Source: Mycobacterium sp. NBC_00419
GTDB lineage: Bacteria > Actinomycetota > Actinomycetes > Mycobacteriales > Mycobacteriaceae
Reading direction: 5' to 3'
Assembly (NCBI RefSeq): GCF_036023875.1
Contig: NZ_CP107931.1
Location: 4,464,001 to 4,528,000 of the forward strand
DNA length: 64,000 nucleotides
A program made the translations under genes and the position numbers. The notes under the pieces are model-generated. The model was given only the letters and a program-made list of their open reading frames with translations, was not told the origin of the DNA and ran no database searches. Shown piece by piece: positions 46,945 through 56,435 of this stretch (position 1 is its first letter; each line of letters starts with the position of its first letter).

Positions 46945-49092
46945 TTGACCGGCGCTAACCGTCAGGACCGTCTGGGAGCGGCAACGGGTCTGTTCGGTTG
47001 GGTAGCTCTGGCGTACATCGTCGGGGCCGTGCTGTCGTGGCAGACCTTCGGCGCCGGTATCGGTCCGGCATTTTTCCCCGCGGCCGGGGTGACGGTGGCC
47101 GCGATGATTCTGACGCGCCGGTCGCTGTGGCCGGTGATCGTCGCGGCGATTGTCGTCGCCGAATTGGCCGTGGACCTGCGCTACGGAGCAGGCTGGCCCG
47201 CGGCAGCCGGTTTCGCCGCGGCCAATGCTGTCGAGGCCCTGGTCGGAGCGTCGGTGGTGCTCCGGTGGTGCAAGGGTCCACCCGATCTGCGCAGGCGTGA
47301 CGACCTGGCCCGCTTCGTCGCAGGAGCTGGGGTGCTGGGCCCGCTGGCGGGTGGCCTGATCGGCGGGGCCGTCACCACCGTGATTCGTGACGGCGCGTGG
47401 CTACCGTCGGCCGTGCTCCACTGGTGGGCCGGCGACGGCATCGGCGTTCTGGTCATTGGTGCACCGATTCTCCTGTGGCCCAAACAAATTCATGTCCTCG
47501 CGACCCGCAAGCTCGAGACGGCACTGATTCTGCTCGCCACGGCCGCGCTGTCGGTGGTGGCGTTCGTCACCGCCGTACCACCGGCTTTGCTTCTGCTGCC
47601 CGTGATGGCGTGGGCGGCGCTGCGGCTCGACGTCCTCGGCGCCGCGCTGGCCGGAGCGGTACTGGCCCTGACCGCCAACGTCTTGACCGATGCCGGCTAC
47701 GGCACATTCGCGCGGCTGGACCTTCCCGCACCCGGACGACTGGCGGTCACCCAGGCCTTCATCGCCGTCGTCGTCCTGGTGTCGATGCTCATCGCCCAGG
47801 AGGCCGCCGGCCGGGTCGCCGCGATCAAGCAGCGGGAAGCCGAACGACGCGAACGGTTGCGCCTGGGCACCCTGGCCCGCCTGGGTCAGCTGCTCTCCGG
47901 TGCGCTGACCCAGGAGCAGATCGGCGACGCGGTGGAATCCCAGGTGCTCAATGACGCCGGTGCCTCGGCGCTCACCTTAGGGCTGGTGTCACCGGACGGA
48001 ACCCGACTGGAGTGGGTGACGATGGCCGGCTATCCGGAGCCGGTCGTGGCCAGGTTCGGTCGCGGAGTGTCGCTCAGCGAACCGGCAGCGGCCTGCGAGG
48101 TCGTTCGTACCGGGCAGCCGGTGGTCGTCCGCAACCCGCTGGACTACCAGCGCCGCTATCCGGACAACGCCGCGTGGCTGGCGGCGAGCGGAACTTTCTG
48201 CTCGGTCAGCTGGCCGTTGACCGGCGGTGGCATGTCGATCGGAGTCCTGGTGCTCGCGTGGGACCGCCCGCAGCCGCTGGACACCGCCCAACTGGCCTAC
48301 GCCTCGGCGGTGGCGACGATGATCAGCCAGGCGCTGGTGCGCGCCCGCGTCTACGCCGACGAGCACGCCCGCGCCGCCATCCTGCAGGCGGCGGTGCTGC
48401 CGAGCAGCCCGGCGGCGATCGACGGTATCGACGTGGCGATCAGCTACGAGCCGGCCGACGCGGTTCACGGCCTGGGCGGCGACTGGTATGACGCCATGGC
48501 GCTGCGGCAGGGCCGCACCTACGTCACGGTGGGTGATGTCGTCGGGCACGGACTGCCCGCCGTGGAGGACATGGCCCAACTGCGCAGCGCCGCCCGCGCT
48601 CTGGCGCTGCAAGGCCTCTCACCGGCGCGGCTGCTCGGTGAGCTCAACACGTTCACCCGGCACGCCAGCCACGGCAAGTTCGCCACGATGAGCGTCGCGA
48701 TCTTCGATCCCAGCGACAGCTCACTGTCCTACGCCTCGGCAGGTCACCCGCCGCCGCTGCTGCGCCGAGCCGATACCGGGGAAGTCGTGCGGCTTGCCAC
48801 CGGCCATGGACCGGTACTGGGCCCGGTCGACGACGTCAGCTACGCCCAGGGCTACACCACACTCGCCGACGGCGACGTCGTGGTGCTCTACACCGACGGC
48901 CTCATCGAGCGACGCGGCCAGGACATCGAGACCGGAATTCAATGGGCGCAGCGGCTGATCCGGGACTGGGCGGCCGACGAACCGCTGTCGGCCGCATGCC
49001 AGCGGCTTTCGCAGACCATGGCCCCTGCGCCGCGCAACGACGACGTGTGCGTCGTCGCGGTGCGGTTCAGCCTGCGCGGCGCGCCGTCATGA
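46945..49092 (+). CDS. MASE1-GAF-SpoIIE-type PP2C phosphatase sensor
   Basis: A 715-residue signalling protein. Residues about 10-285 form a MASE1-like membrane sensor with eight or more helices. A short coiled linker (about 287-310, AAIKQREAERRERLRL) and a GAF domain (about 315-455) follow. The C-terminal RsbU/SpoIIE phosphatase (about 470-715) has GGDWYDAM, GDVVGHGLPA, ASAGHPPP and NDDVCVVAVR with its metal-binding Asp residues. It should dephosphorylate an anti-anti-sigma factor; no partner is nearby. The start is TTG after AAGGGTGAG. Its stop overlaps hypB by 6 nt. Confidence 0.87.
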   Translation: MTGANRQDRLGAATGLFGWVALAYIVGAVLSWQTFGAGIGPAFFPAAGVTVAAMILTRRSLWPVIVAAIVVAELAVDLRYGAGWPAAAGFAAANAVEALVGASVVLRWCKGPPDLRRRDDLARFVAGAGVLGPLAGGLIGGAVTTVIRDGAWLPSAVLHWWAGDGIGVLVIGAPILLWPKQIHVLATRKLETALILLATAALSVVAFVTAVPPALLLLPVMAWAALRLDVLGAALAGAVLALTANVLTDAGYGTFARLDLPAPGRLAVTQAFIAVVVLVSMLIAQEAAGRVAAIKQREAERRERLRLGTLARLGQLLSGALTQEQIGDAVESQVLNDAGASALTLGLVSPDGTRLEWVTMAGYPEPVVARFGRGVSLSEPAAACEVVRTGQPVVVRNPLDYQRRYPDNAAWLAASGTFCSVSWPLTGGGMSIGVLVLAWDRPQPLDTAQLAYASAVATMISQALVRARVYADEHARAAILQAAVLPSSPAAIDGIDVAISYEPADAVHGLGGDWYDAMALRQGRTYVTVGDVVGHGLPAVEDMAQLRSAARALALQGLSPARLLGELNTFTRHASHGKFATMSVAIFDPSDSSLSYASAGHPPPLLRRADTGEVVRLATGHGPVLGPVDDVSYAQGYTTLADGDVVVLYTDGLIERRGQDIETGIQWAQRLIRDWAADEPLSAACQRLSQTMAPAPRNDDVCVVAVRFSLRGAPS

Positions 49093-49854
49093 CGTCGCTG
49101 CGGTGAACCTGCGGATCCAGTCGAACCAGGCCGGCATCCCCTCACCGGTGCGGGCGCTGACCGGCAGGATCGCCGCCGACGGATTCACTTGCCGCACATG
49201 GGCGATATAGGTGTCGACGTCGGCGTCGAGATGTGGCACCAGGTCGATCTTGTTCAGCAGCACCACGTCGACCGAGCGGAACATCACCGGGTACTTCAGG
49301 GGCTTGTCCTCGCCCTCGGTCACCGAGTAGACCATCGCCTTGGCGTGCTCGCCGACGTCGAACTCCGCGGGGCACACCAGATTCCCGACGTTCTCGATGA
49401 TCACCAGGTCCAGTGCCGGCAGGTCGAGGCCCTGGAGGGCCCGATTGACCATCGGGGCGTCCAGGTGGCACTCGCCGCCGAAGCCGTTGTTGGTGTTCAG
49501 CAGGGAGATCTGCGCGCCGCGGCCACCGAGGCGGGCGGCGTCGATGTCGGTGGCGATGTCGCCCTCGATGACGCCGACGGCGATGTCACCGGCAAGCTCG
49601 TCGAGAGTGGCCGCCAGCACGGTGGTCTTGCCCGAACCCGGCGAGCTCATCAGGTTCAGCGCGCGGATGCCGTTGGCCTGGAAGGCCGACCGGTTGATGT
49701 CGGCGCGGGTGTCGTTCTCGGCGAAGATCGACTCGAGCACCTCGATGCGTTGGGAGCCGGTGCCGTAGCCGCTGTGGTCGCCGTGGTCGCCGTGGTCATG
49801 GTCGTGGTCGTGGTCATGCGCGGTGCCGTCGTCGTGGCGGTGAAATCGACCCAT
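49087..49854 (-). CDS. hypB: Hydrogenase nickel-insertion GTPase HypB
   Basis: A 255-residue GTPase with P-loop SSPGSGKTT (about 70-78), the metal-site region GGECHLDAPM and the G4 motif NKIDLVPHL. The N-terminal about 28 residues hold nine His and many Asp (a nickel store) but lack the CxxCGC motif seen at the start of many HypB proteins. It delivers nickel to [NiFe]-hydrogenase precursors together with HypA, encoded 23 nt upstream. GAAAGG supports the start. Confidence 0.92.
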   Translation of the reverse strand: MGRFHRHDDGTAHDHDHDHDHGDHGDHSGYGTGSQRIEVLESIFAENDTRADINRSAFQANGIRALNLMSSPGSGKTTVLAATLDELAGDIAVGVIEGDIATDIDAARLGGRGAQISLLNTNNGFGGECHLDAPMVNRALQGLDLPALDLVIIENVGNLVCPAEFDVGEHAKAMVYSVTEGEDKPLKYPVMFRSVDVVLLNKIDLVPHLDADVDTYIAHVRQVNPSAAILPVSARTGEGMPAWFDWIRRFTAATS

Positions 49855-49877
49855 GGTGAAGACCTTTCGCTCGTCGG

Positions 49878-50213
49878 TCAGGACACGTCGAGGGAGGTCA
49901 CCAGGAACTCATTGCCGCGGACCACCTCGACATCGGCGCTCTGGCACTGTGGGCAGCTGACCGACCACCGTGACGTGATCTCGGACTGCTGCCCGCAGCC
50001 GCGGCAGTGAACTTCGGCGGTGACCCACTCCAGCACCAGTTCGGCCTCGGGCATGCTTTCGTGTTCACGGACCATGTTCCAGCAGAACGACAGCGACTCG
50101 GGCACCACCTGGCGCAGCGCGCCGATCTGAACGTGCACCACGTCGATGCGCCGGTCCTGGGCGTACGGCCTGACCACTCCGGCGATCGCATGGCACAGCG
50201 ACAATTCATGCAC
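49878..50213 (-). CDS. hypA: Hydrogenase nickel chaperone HypA
   Basis: A 111-residue nickel chaperone beginning MHELSL (His2 binds Ni) with a zinc site of two CxxC pairs (Cys70/73 and Cys87/90). It passes nickel to HypB and the hydrogenase large subunit. The start is GTG. It is first in a hypA-hypB unit divergent from hypFCDE, with 269 nt of control region between. Confidence 0.92.
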   Translation of the reverse strand: MHELSLCHAIAGVVRPYAQDRRIDVVHVQIGALRQVVPESLSFCWNMVREHESMPEAELVLEWVTAEVHCRGCGQQSEITSRWSVSCPQCQSADVEVVRGNEFLVTSLDVS

Positions 50214-50250
50214 CGTCGGCCACTATCCCTTCACCCCAATCGCCCGGATC

Positions 50251-50264
50251 GTGCAGGCCTGCAC
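50251..50264. promoter_or_regulatory. Perfect palindrome upstream of hypA
   Basis: GTGCAGGCCTGCAC is a 14-bp perfect palindrome 38 nt upstream of the hypA start in the hypA/hypF control region. Candidate operator; no regulator assigned. Confidence 0.45.
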
Positions 50265-50352
50265 CTTACGTCCGGCGCCGCGCGGGTCGGGCCTGTTTGG
50301 GGGCGGAAAAGCGCAGGATTTTGGTGCCGGAATGTGATTGTGGTCATAGGGG

Positions 50353-50362
50353 TCCGGGACTA
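50353..50362. promoter_or_regulatory. DosR-box-like half site upstream of hypF
   Basis: TCCGGGACTA resembles the left half of the DosR consensus (TTSGGGACTW) with one mismatch, but the right half is poorly conserved. Some mycobacterial hydrogenases respond to hypoxia, so the site is noted with low confidence. Confidence 0.25.
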
Positions 50363-50482
50363 GCGTGAGTGGCACTTGCCCGCGGCGACAGCCCGCCTTC
50401 GCGGGTACCCGTGTCATCGCTGCGGAGGTTCATGAGCACCTTTCTACCCCTGTGGCCGGTGGGCTGAGATACAGGTGAGCTG

Positions 50483-52849
50483 ATGAACGTGCGGGTGCGC
50501 CTCGACATCACTGGTGTGGTGCAAGGCGTCGGCTTTCGCCCCGCGGTCGCCCGGATCGCCGCCGAGTACGGGCTCAGTGGTTTCGTGTTCAACGACGCCG
50601 GGTCGGTGCACGCCGAACTCGAGGGGCCGCCCGCCGGTGTGGACGCGGCGGTGCTCGCGATCGGCCACCGGCCGCCGCCGATGGCCCACATCGACACGCT
50701 CCACGCCTCGTCGATAGATGCGAAGGGCGACAAGGGCTTTCATGTGATCGACAGCCGAAGTGGTGATGATTCACGCACGCTGGTTCCGCCCGACGTCGCG
50801 GTGTGCGCGGACTGCCTGCGGGAGATGCGTGACCCCGCCGACCGGCGATCGGGCCACCCGTTCATCACCTGCACCAACTGCGGCCCCCGCTACACCGTGA
50901 TCACCGACCTTCCGTATGACCGGCCGACGACCACCATGGCCGCCTTCCCGATGTGCCCGTCGTGCGCGGCGGAGTATCACGACCCGGCCAATCGCCGGTT
51001 CCACGCCCAGACGGTCGCCTGCCCGGACTGCGGGCCCCGCCTGCAGTGGCGCCCCGCGACGGGCGAACCGGACGACGGCGACCCGATCGGCGCGGCGGTG
51101 TCGGCGTTGCTCGCCGGGGCGATCGTCGCGGTCAAGGGCATCGGCGGCTTCCACCTGGCGTGCCGTGCCGACGACGCGGCCGTGGTCGCCGAACTGCGTC
51201 GCCGCAAGACCAGGCCGGCCAAGCCGCTGGCTGTGATGGTCGCCGATCTGGCCGGCGCGGCCGAGGTCGCCGACCTGAGTGACGCCGCTGCGGCTGCGCT
51301 GACCTCGCCGGCGGCCCCGATCGTGCTGGTGCCCCGGCGGCCGGGCGCCGTCGCCGAGGAGGTGGCCCCGGGCCTCGACGAGCTGGGCGTGATGCTGGCC
51401 TACTCCCCGGTGCACCATCTGCTGTTCGACCGGCTGGCCGGAGCCGCTGGGCCGGCGACGTCAGGGGCAGCCGTGCCGCTGGTGATGACCTCGGCCAACC
51501 AGGGCGGCTCGCCCATCGTCTTCCGGGATGCAGACCTGTCGTGGATCGACGGATTGGCCGACGCCGTGCTCACCCACGACCGGCCCATCCATGTGCCCTG
51601 CGAAGACTCGGTGATCACCCTCGACGACCAGGACAATCAGCTGCCACTGCGACGGTCCCGCGGTTACGCGCCGCTGCCGGTGTCGGTGCCGCAACCCGGG
51701 CTCGATCGGGTCATCCTGGCCACCGGTGGCGACCTGAAGACGACGTTCTGCCTGATGGGCGGCTCTAACAATGGGACGGGCCACGCGCACATGTCCTCGC
51801 ACCTGGGCGACATGGCGGATCCGCGCACCCAGAGCTGCTTCGAGGCCGCCGTCGAGCACCTGGCCTTCATGACCGACCGTCGGCCGGAGGTGATCGCCCG
51901 CGACATGCACCCCGGCTACGCCACCACGGCGTGGGCGCACCGGGCTGCCGCAGGCCGGCCCGTCGTCGCCGTGCAGCACCACCACGCGCATGCGGTGTCC
52001 CTGCTGGCAGAACACGGCAGGCTGGGCACCCCGACGATCGCCGTCACCTTCGACGGCACCGGCTACGGCACCGACGGCACGATCTGGGGCGGGGAGTTGC
52101 TGGCCGTCACCGACGCCGCGCGGTTCACCCGGGTAGGGCATCTGCGTGAGTTCGCGCTGCCCGGCGGCGACGGCGCGGCACGCCAGCCCGCGCGTATCGC
52201 ACTGGATCTGTTGAACCGGGCCGGTGTGCCGTGGGCGGCCGACCTGCCGCCGGTGGCGGCCCTGGACGACACCGCGCTGCACATCCTGGGCCAGCAGATC
52301 CCCCGGGGACTGGGCTGTGTGGCCACGACGAGCATGGGCCGGCTCTTCGACGCGGTGGCCAGCCTGCTCGGCGTCTGCCAGGACGTCACCTACGAGGGGC
52401 AGGCCGCCGTCGAACTCGAGCATCTGGCGCGGCGCGGAACGCCGGTACCCCTGGACTTCACGGTCACCGGGGGTGTGTTCGACCCTGCGCCGGTGATCGT
52501 CGGCATCGTCGCCGGGTTGCGGGCCGGCGCGCTCGGCGCTGACCTGGCAGCCGGTTTCCACGACGCCGTCATCCGCGCGACGGCCGCCGCGGCGACCGCG
52601 TGTGCGCGGGCCGCCGGCATCTCGGTGATCGGCTTGACCGGCGGGGTGTTCGCCAATCGGCTTCTTGTACAAGGACTTCGGCTGACGCTGGCCGAGCGCG
52701 GGTTCGAGGTCCTGACTCATCGGATCGTGCCCTGTAACGACGGAGGTTTGGCGCTCGGCCAGGCCACCATCGCCGCCGCGATGCTCTGTGACGCGGCGGC
52801 TGTACCGGAAAGGAATGGCATATGTGCCTCGGAATCCCCGGCAAAGTGA
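50483..52849 (+). CDS. hypF: Carbamoyltransferase HypF
   Basis: A 788-residue HypF with the full domain order. The N-terminal acylphosphatase domain has VQGVGFRP. Zinc fingers of CxxC type lie at about residues 108-185 (CADC, CTNC, CPSC, CPDC). A YrdC-like domain follows, then a Kae1-like carbamoyltransferase with the metal motif HHHAHAVS. It makes the thiocarboxamide used for cyanide ligands of the [NiFe] centre. HypC overlaps its 3' end by 28 nt. Confidence 0.94.
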   Translation: MNVRVRLDITGVVQGVGFRPAVARIAAEYGLSGFVFNDAGSVHAELEGPPAGVDAAVLAIGHRPPPMAHIDTLHASSIDAKGDKGFHVIDSRSGDDSRTLVPPDVAVCADCLREMRDPADRRSGHPFITCTNCGPRYTVITDLPYDRPTTTMAAFPMCPSCAAEYHDPANRRFHAQTVACPDCGPRLQWRPATGEPDDGDPIGAAVSALLAGAIVAVKGIGGFHLACRADDAAVVAELRRRKTRPAKPLAVMVADLAGAAEVADLSDAAAAALTSPAAPIVLVPRRPGAVAEEVAPGLDELGVMLAYSPVHHLLFDRLAGAAGPATSGAAVPLVMTSANQGGSPIVFRDADLSWIDGLADAVLTHDRPIHVPCEDSVITLDDQDNQLPLRRSRGYAPLPVSVPQPGLDRVILATGGDLKTTFCLMGGSNNGTGHAHMSSHLGDMADPRTQSCFEAAVEHLAFMTDRRPEVIARDMHPGYATTAWAHRAAAGRPVVAVQHHHAHAVSLLAEHGRLGTPTIAVTFDGTGYGTDGTIWGGELLAVTDAARFTRVGHLREFALPGGDGAARQPARIALDLLNRAGVPWAADLPPVAALDDTALHILGQQIPRGLGCVATTSMGRLFDAVASLLGVCQDVTYEGQAAVELEHLARRGTPVPLDFTVTGGVFDPAPVIVGIVAGLRAGALGADLAAGFHDAVIRATAAAATACARAAGISVIGLTGGVFANRLLVQGLRLTLAERGFEVLTHRIVPCNDGGLALGQATIAAAMLCDAAAVPERNGICASESPAK

Positions 52850-53097
52850 TCGAGATCTGGGAAGAGGCGGGTACCAGGATGTCGACCGTCGAGTTCGGCG
52901 GTACGACCAAGACGGTGTGCCTGGCCTACCTGCCGGATATGGAGATCGGCGAATACACGATCGTGCACGCGGGTTTCGCGATCACCCGGCTCGACGAGGC
53001 CTCGGCCCACGAGACGCTGAAGATGTTCGAAGACCTCGGCATCCTCGAGGAGGAGCTGAGCGGCGTCGAAGGTCAGGGCAGGAGGGAACCGGCATGA
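52822..53097 (+). CDS. hypC: Hydrogenase maturation chaperone HypC
   Basis: A 91-residue chaperone with the essential N-terminal Cys2 in MCLGIPGKV. It forms the HypC-HypD complex carrying the Fe(CN)2CO unit. The start lies inside hypF and the stop overlaps hypD (ATGA). Confidence 0.93.
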   Translation: MCLGIPGKVIEIWEEAGTRMSTVEFGGTTKTVCLAYLPDMEIGEYTIVHAGFAITRLDEASAHETLKMFEDLGILEEELSGVEGQGRREPA

Positions 53098-54197
53098 AGT
53101 ATCTCGACGAGTTTCGTGACCCGGTCGCAGCCAAGGCGCTGGTCGAAGCCATCCGGCGCCGCTCGACCCGCCCCTGGACGATCATGGAAGTCTGTGGTGG
53201 ACAGACGCATTCGATCATCCGCAACGGTATCGACCAGCTGCTCGACGGCGCCGTCGAGTTCATCCACGGGCCCGGCTGCCCGGTGTGTGTGACCCCGCTG
53301 GAGATGATCGACCGGGCGCTGGAGATCGCGTCGCGCGACGACGTCATCTTCTGCTCGTTCGGTGACATGCTGCGGGTGCCCGGAAGCCACCAGGATCTGT
53401 TCAGCGTGCGCGCCCGCGGTGGGGATGTGCGCATCGTGTACTCGCCGCTGGACGCCACCCGCGTCGCCGCCGAGAACCCCGACAAAGAGGTGGTGTTCTT
53501 CGGTGTCGGCTTCGAGACCACCGCGCCGGCCAACGCGATGTCGGTGCTGCACGCCCAGCGCCTGGGGCTGACCAACTTCTCGGTGCTGATCTCCCACGTG
53601 CTGGTTCCGCCGGCCATGGCCGCGATTCTGAGTTCACCGACCAACCGGGTGCAGGGCTTCCTGGCCGCCGGGCATGTGTGCACCGTGATGGGTACCTCCG
53701 AGTACGGGCCGCTGGTCGAGCAGTTCGGCGTGCCCATCGTGGTCACCGGCTTCGAACCCCTCGACCTGCTTGAAGGCGTACGCCAGGCGGTGGACCTGCT
53801 GGAGTCCGGCAAGGTCGAACTCCGCAACGCCTACCCGCGGGCCGTCAACGACGAGGGCAACATCGTCGCTCAGCAGGCGCTGGCCGATGTGTTCACCGTG
53901 ACCGACCGGCAGTGGCGTGGGATCGGCATGATCCCGAAATCCGGCTGGGCGCTGTCGGATAAGTACGCCGCGTTCGACGCCGAACGCAAGTTCGGGGTGG
54001 GGCATCTGACCGTGGCGGAGTCCGCGGAATGCCACGCCGGTGAGGTGCTGCAGGGCCTGCTCAAGCCCAACCAGTGCCCGGCGTTCGGTAAGACCTGCAC
54101 CCCGCGAACTCCGTTGGGCGCCACCATGGTGTCCAGCGAGGGCGCGTGTGCGGCGTACTACCAGTTCCGCAGGCTTGAAACGGCGGCGCATGTCTGA
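53094..54197 (+). CDS. hypD: Hydrogenase maturation protein HypD
   Basis: A 367-residue [4Fe-4S] protein with [19 protein letters not shown], the GFETTAP segment and a C-terminal Cys cluster including CPAFGKTC. It reduces the carbamoyl-derived cyanide ligand and assembles Fe(CN)2CO with HypC. It is coupled to hypC by ATGA and overlaps hypE by 8 nt. Confidence 0.94.
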   Translation: MKYLDEFRDPVAAKALVEAIRRRSTRPWTIMEVCGGQTHSIIRNGIDQLLDGAVEFIHGPGCPVCVTPLEMIDRALEIASRDDVIFCSFGDMLRVPGSHQDLFSVRARGGDVRIVYSPLDATRVAAENPDKEVVFFGVGFETTAPANAMSVLHAQRLGLTNFSVLISHVLVPPAMAAILSSPTNRVQGFLAAGHVCTVMGTSEYGPLVEQFGVPIVVTGFEPLDLLEGVRQAVDLLESGKVELRNAYPRAVNDEGNIVAQQALADVFTVTDRQWRGIGMIPKSGWALSDKYAAFDAERKFGVGHLTVAESAECHAGEVLQGLLKPNQCPAFGKTCTPRTPLGATMVSSEGACAAYYQFRRLETAAHV

Positions 54198-55266
54198 GCA
54201 ACACGTCACGTCCATCGATCCGCACGCCTGGGTGTGCCCGCTGCCGCTGCGCGAGACCAAACGCATCCTGCTGGGCCACGGCGGCGGCGGCATCCTCTCG
54301 GAGGAACTGATCGAGAATTTGTTCCTGCCGGCATTCGGGTCGACAGGGGGTCCCGCCCGGGATTCCGCGCTGCTCGACGTCGCAGGCGGGCGTATCGCGC
54401 TGACCACCGACTCCTACGTCGTCAACCCGTTGTTCTTCCCGGGCGGCAACATCGGTGACCTCGCCGTCAACGGGACCATCAACGACCTGGCGATGAGCGG
54501 TGCACAACCACTGGCACTGACCGCCGGGTTCATCATCGAGGAAGGCCTAGAGCTCGAGCTCCTTGGCGCCATCGCGCAGACCATGGGCAAGGCCGCCAGT
54601 GACGCCGGAGTCGGCATCGTCACCGGCGACACCAAGGTGGTCGGAAAGGGCGGCGCGGACGGCCTTTTCATCAACACCGCCGGCGTCGGTGTCGTGCCCG
54701 ACGGGCTGCGCATCGGACCGGATCAGGCCCGCCCCGGCGATCACGTGATCATCTCGGGCAACATCGGCGAGCATGGCGTGGCCATCATGAGCGTGCGTGA
54801 AGGCATCGACTTCGGCACCACGGTGGCCACCGACAGCGCGCCGCTGCACCGTCTGGTGGCCGCCATGCTGGCGGCGGTCGACGACCCGAACGCGGTGCAC
54901 ACGCTGCGTGACCCGACCCGCGGGGGTCTGGTCGCCTCGACGGTGGAGATCGCCCGTACGGCGGGCATCGGCGTCGAACTCGACGAGCATCTGATCCCGG
55001 TGCCCGAGACGGTGTCGTCGGCGTGCAGCTTCCTGGGTCTGGACCCGCTGCAGGTGGCCAACGAAGGAAAGCTGGTGGCGTTCGTCGACCCCGTGCACAG
55101 CGAGGCAGTGCTGGCGGCCATGCGGTCGCGGCCCGAGGGCGCCGATGCCGTCATCATCGGACGGGTGGTCGCCGACCATCCGGGCATGGTGGTCGGGCGC
55201 ACGGCGTTCGGGACCACCCGGGTGATCGAACGTGAACTGGGTGAACAACTTCCGCGAATCTGCTGA
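54190..55266 (+). CDS. hypE: Carbamoyl dehydratase HypE
   Basis: A 358-residue PurM-like protein with GHGGGGILS, the ATP site GDTKVVGKG and the essential C-terminal Cys in PRIC. It dehydrates the carbamoyl group from HypF to cyanide at that Cys. It is the last hyp gene; the kinase gene that starts 2 nt later may share the transcript but is not a known hydrogenase factor. Confidence 0.94.
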   Translation: MSEQHVTSIDPHAWVCPLPLRETKRILLGHGGGGILSEELIENLFLPAFGSTGGPARDSALLDVAGGRIALTTDSYVVNPLFFPGGNIGDLAVNGTINDLAMSGAQPLALTAGFIIEEGLELELLGAIAQTMGKAASDAGVGIVTGDTKVVGKGGADGLFINTAGVGVVPDGLRIGPDQARPGDHVIISGNIGEHGVAIMSVREGIDFGTTVATDSAPLHRLVAAMLAAVDDPNAVHTLRDPTRGGLVASTVEIARTAGIGVELDEHLIPVPETVSSACSFLGLDPLQVANEGKLVAFVDPVHSEAVLAAMRSRPEGADAVIIGRVVADHPGMVVGRTAFGTTRVIERELGEQLPRIC

Positions 55267-55268
55267 CG

Positions 55269-56342
55269 ATGACCGACACCGCTGACCGGGCCGCCGAGGT
55301 CCCGGGCGCGATCGACGATGCGGCCGTGGCGGCGCTGACCGGATGGGTACGGGCCACTGGCATCGGCGCAGACGTGACCGACGTCGAACCACTGGCCGGC
55401 GGTACCCAGAACGTGGTGGTCCGGCTACGACTCGACGGTCGGCCGCTGGTGTTGCGCAGGCCGCCGCCGCATCCCCGATCCAACAGCAACCGCACCATGC
55501 AACGTGAGATCGCCGTGCTGCGAACACTTTCCGGCAGTGCCGCGCCGCACCCGCGGATCGTGGCGGCCTGCGAGGACCTCGACGTGCTCGGGGTGGTCTG
55601 CTACCTCATGGAGGAGGTCGACGGATTCAACCCGGCCACCGAGGTCGCGCCGGCCTACGCCGCCGACCCGGCGATGCGTCACCAGGTCGGCGTGAACTAT
55701 GCCGCCGCACTGGCAGAGCTGCACCGGGCACCGTGGCGGGGCCGTCCGCTGGAGCAGCTGCAACGCCCGGGATCCTTTCTGCAGCGCCAGGTTCCGAACT
55801 TCCTCACGCTGCTGGAGAGCTACCGTCACCCGCATTACCGCCCGGAGTCCCTCGAGGTGAACCGGCTCGCGGACTGGCTCGGCGAACACCGCCCACCTGA
55901 CGCCGAACCGGCCATCATGCACGGCGACGCACACCTGAACAACACCCTGCTGCGTCGTGAGGTGCCGCAGGTGGCCGCGTTCGTCGACTGGGAGATGTGC
56001 ACCGTCGGAGATCCGCTGCTGGACCTCGGCTGGATCCTGGTGTGCTGGCCGCACGATCCCGACCCGATCAATGCCGGCCGGGAACTGGCCGCGCTGGGGG
56101 GCTTGGCGAACCGCAGCGAACTGATCGCCGCCTACGCCGATGCCGGGGGCAGGTCCACTGAGCATCTCGACTGGTATGTGGCGATGGCGTGTTTCAAGCT
56201 GGCGATCGTCATCGAGGGGACGTATTCGCGCTACCTGGCCGGGCAGGCGCACCGGGAAGCCGGTGAGCGGCTGCATGATTCGGCCAGCCGGCTGATCGCA
56301 CTGGGGGAGCAGGTCGCCGTCGGCGACAACCCGTTCACCTGA
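55269..56342 (+). CDS. Phosphotransferase family protein (APH/ACAD10-type kinase)
   Basis: A 357-residue aminoglycoside-phosphotransferase-fold protein with GGTQNVV (nucleotide loop), the catalytic Brenner-like motif MHGDAHLNNTL and the metal motif FVDWEMCTVGDPLLDLG. Similar proteins in mycobacteria occur beside acyl-CoA dehydrogenases (ACAD10-like) and are thought to phosphorylate hydroxyacyl-CoA or similar; antibiotic resistance is not implied. It begins 2 nt after hypE, so it probably rides on the hyp transcript. Confidence 0.82.
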   Translation: MTDTADRAAEVPGAIDDAAVAALTGWVRATGIGADVTDVEPLAGGTQNVVVRLRLDGRPLVLRRPPPHPRSNSNRTMQREIAVLRTLSGSAAPHPRIVAACEDLDVLGVVCYLMEEVDGFNPATEVAPAYAADPAMRHQVGVNYAAALAELHRAPWRGRPLEQLQRPGSFLQRQVPNFLTLLESYRHPHYRPESLEVNRLADWLGEHRPPDAEPAIMHGDAHLNNTLLRREVPQVAAFVDWEMCTVGDPLLDLGWILVCWPHDPDPINAGRELAALGGLANRSELIAAYADAGGRSTEHLDWYVAMACFKLAIVIEGTYSRYLAGQAHREAGERLHDSASRLIALGEQVAVGDNPFT

Positions 56343-56356
56343 GCACCTACCGCTCC

Positions 56357-56428
56357 ACCCCGCGCGAGCAGACGCATAGTCGCACCGGCTGGGCCGGATT
56401 CGTGCGATTTTGCGCCTGCTCGCGGGGT
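56357..56428. repeat. Imperfect palindromic repeat between convergent genes
   Basis: Left arm 56357-56385 (starting ACCCCGCGCGAGCAGACG) and right arm 56402-56428 (ending CTGCTCGCGGGGT) pair almost fully around a 16-nt loop containing CTGGGCC. Differences are a CG insertion and three substitutions. It lies exactly between two convergent stops and would form a bidirectional terminator hairpin. From memory, GCGAGCAGACGCAAAATCGC-like sequences recur in mycobacterial intergenic regions, so it may be a dispersed repeat family; this is the only copy I saw in this window. Confidence 0.65.
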
Positions 56429-56435
56429 GAATCCG

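Noticed and set aside
50353..50362. Full DosR box upstream of hypF
   Set aside because: Only one half matches; the second half is poor, so it is listed as a low-confidence half site, not as a box.
55269..56342. Aminoglycoside resistance kinase
   Set aside because: Motifs fit the broad APH fold and the ACAD10-like group; nothing indicates drug specificity.
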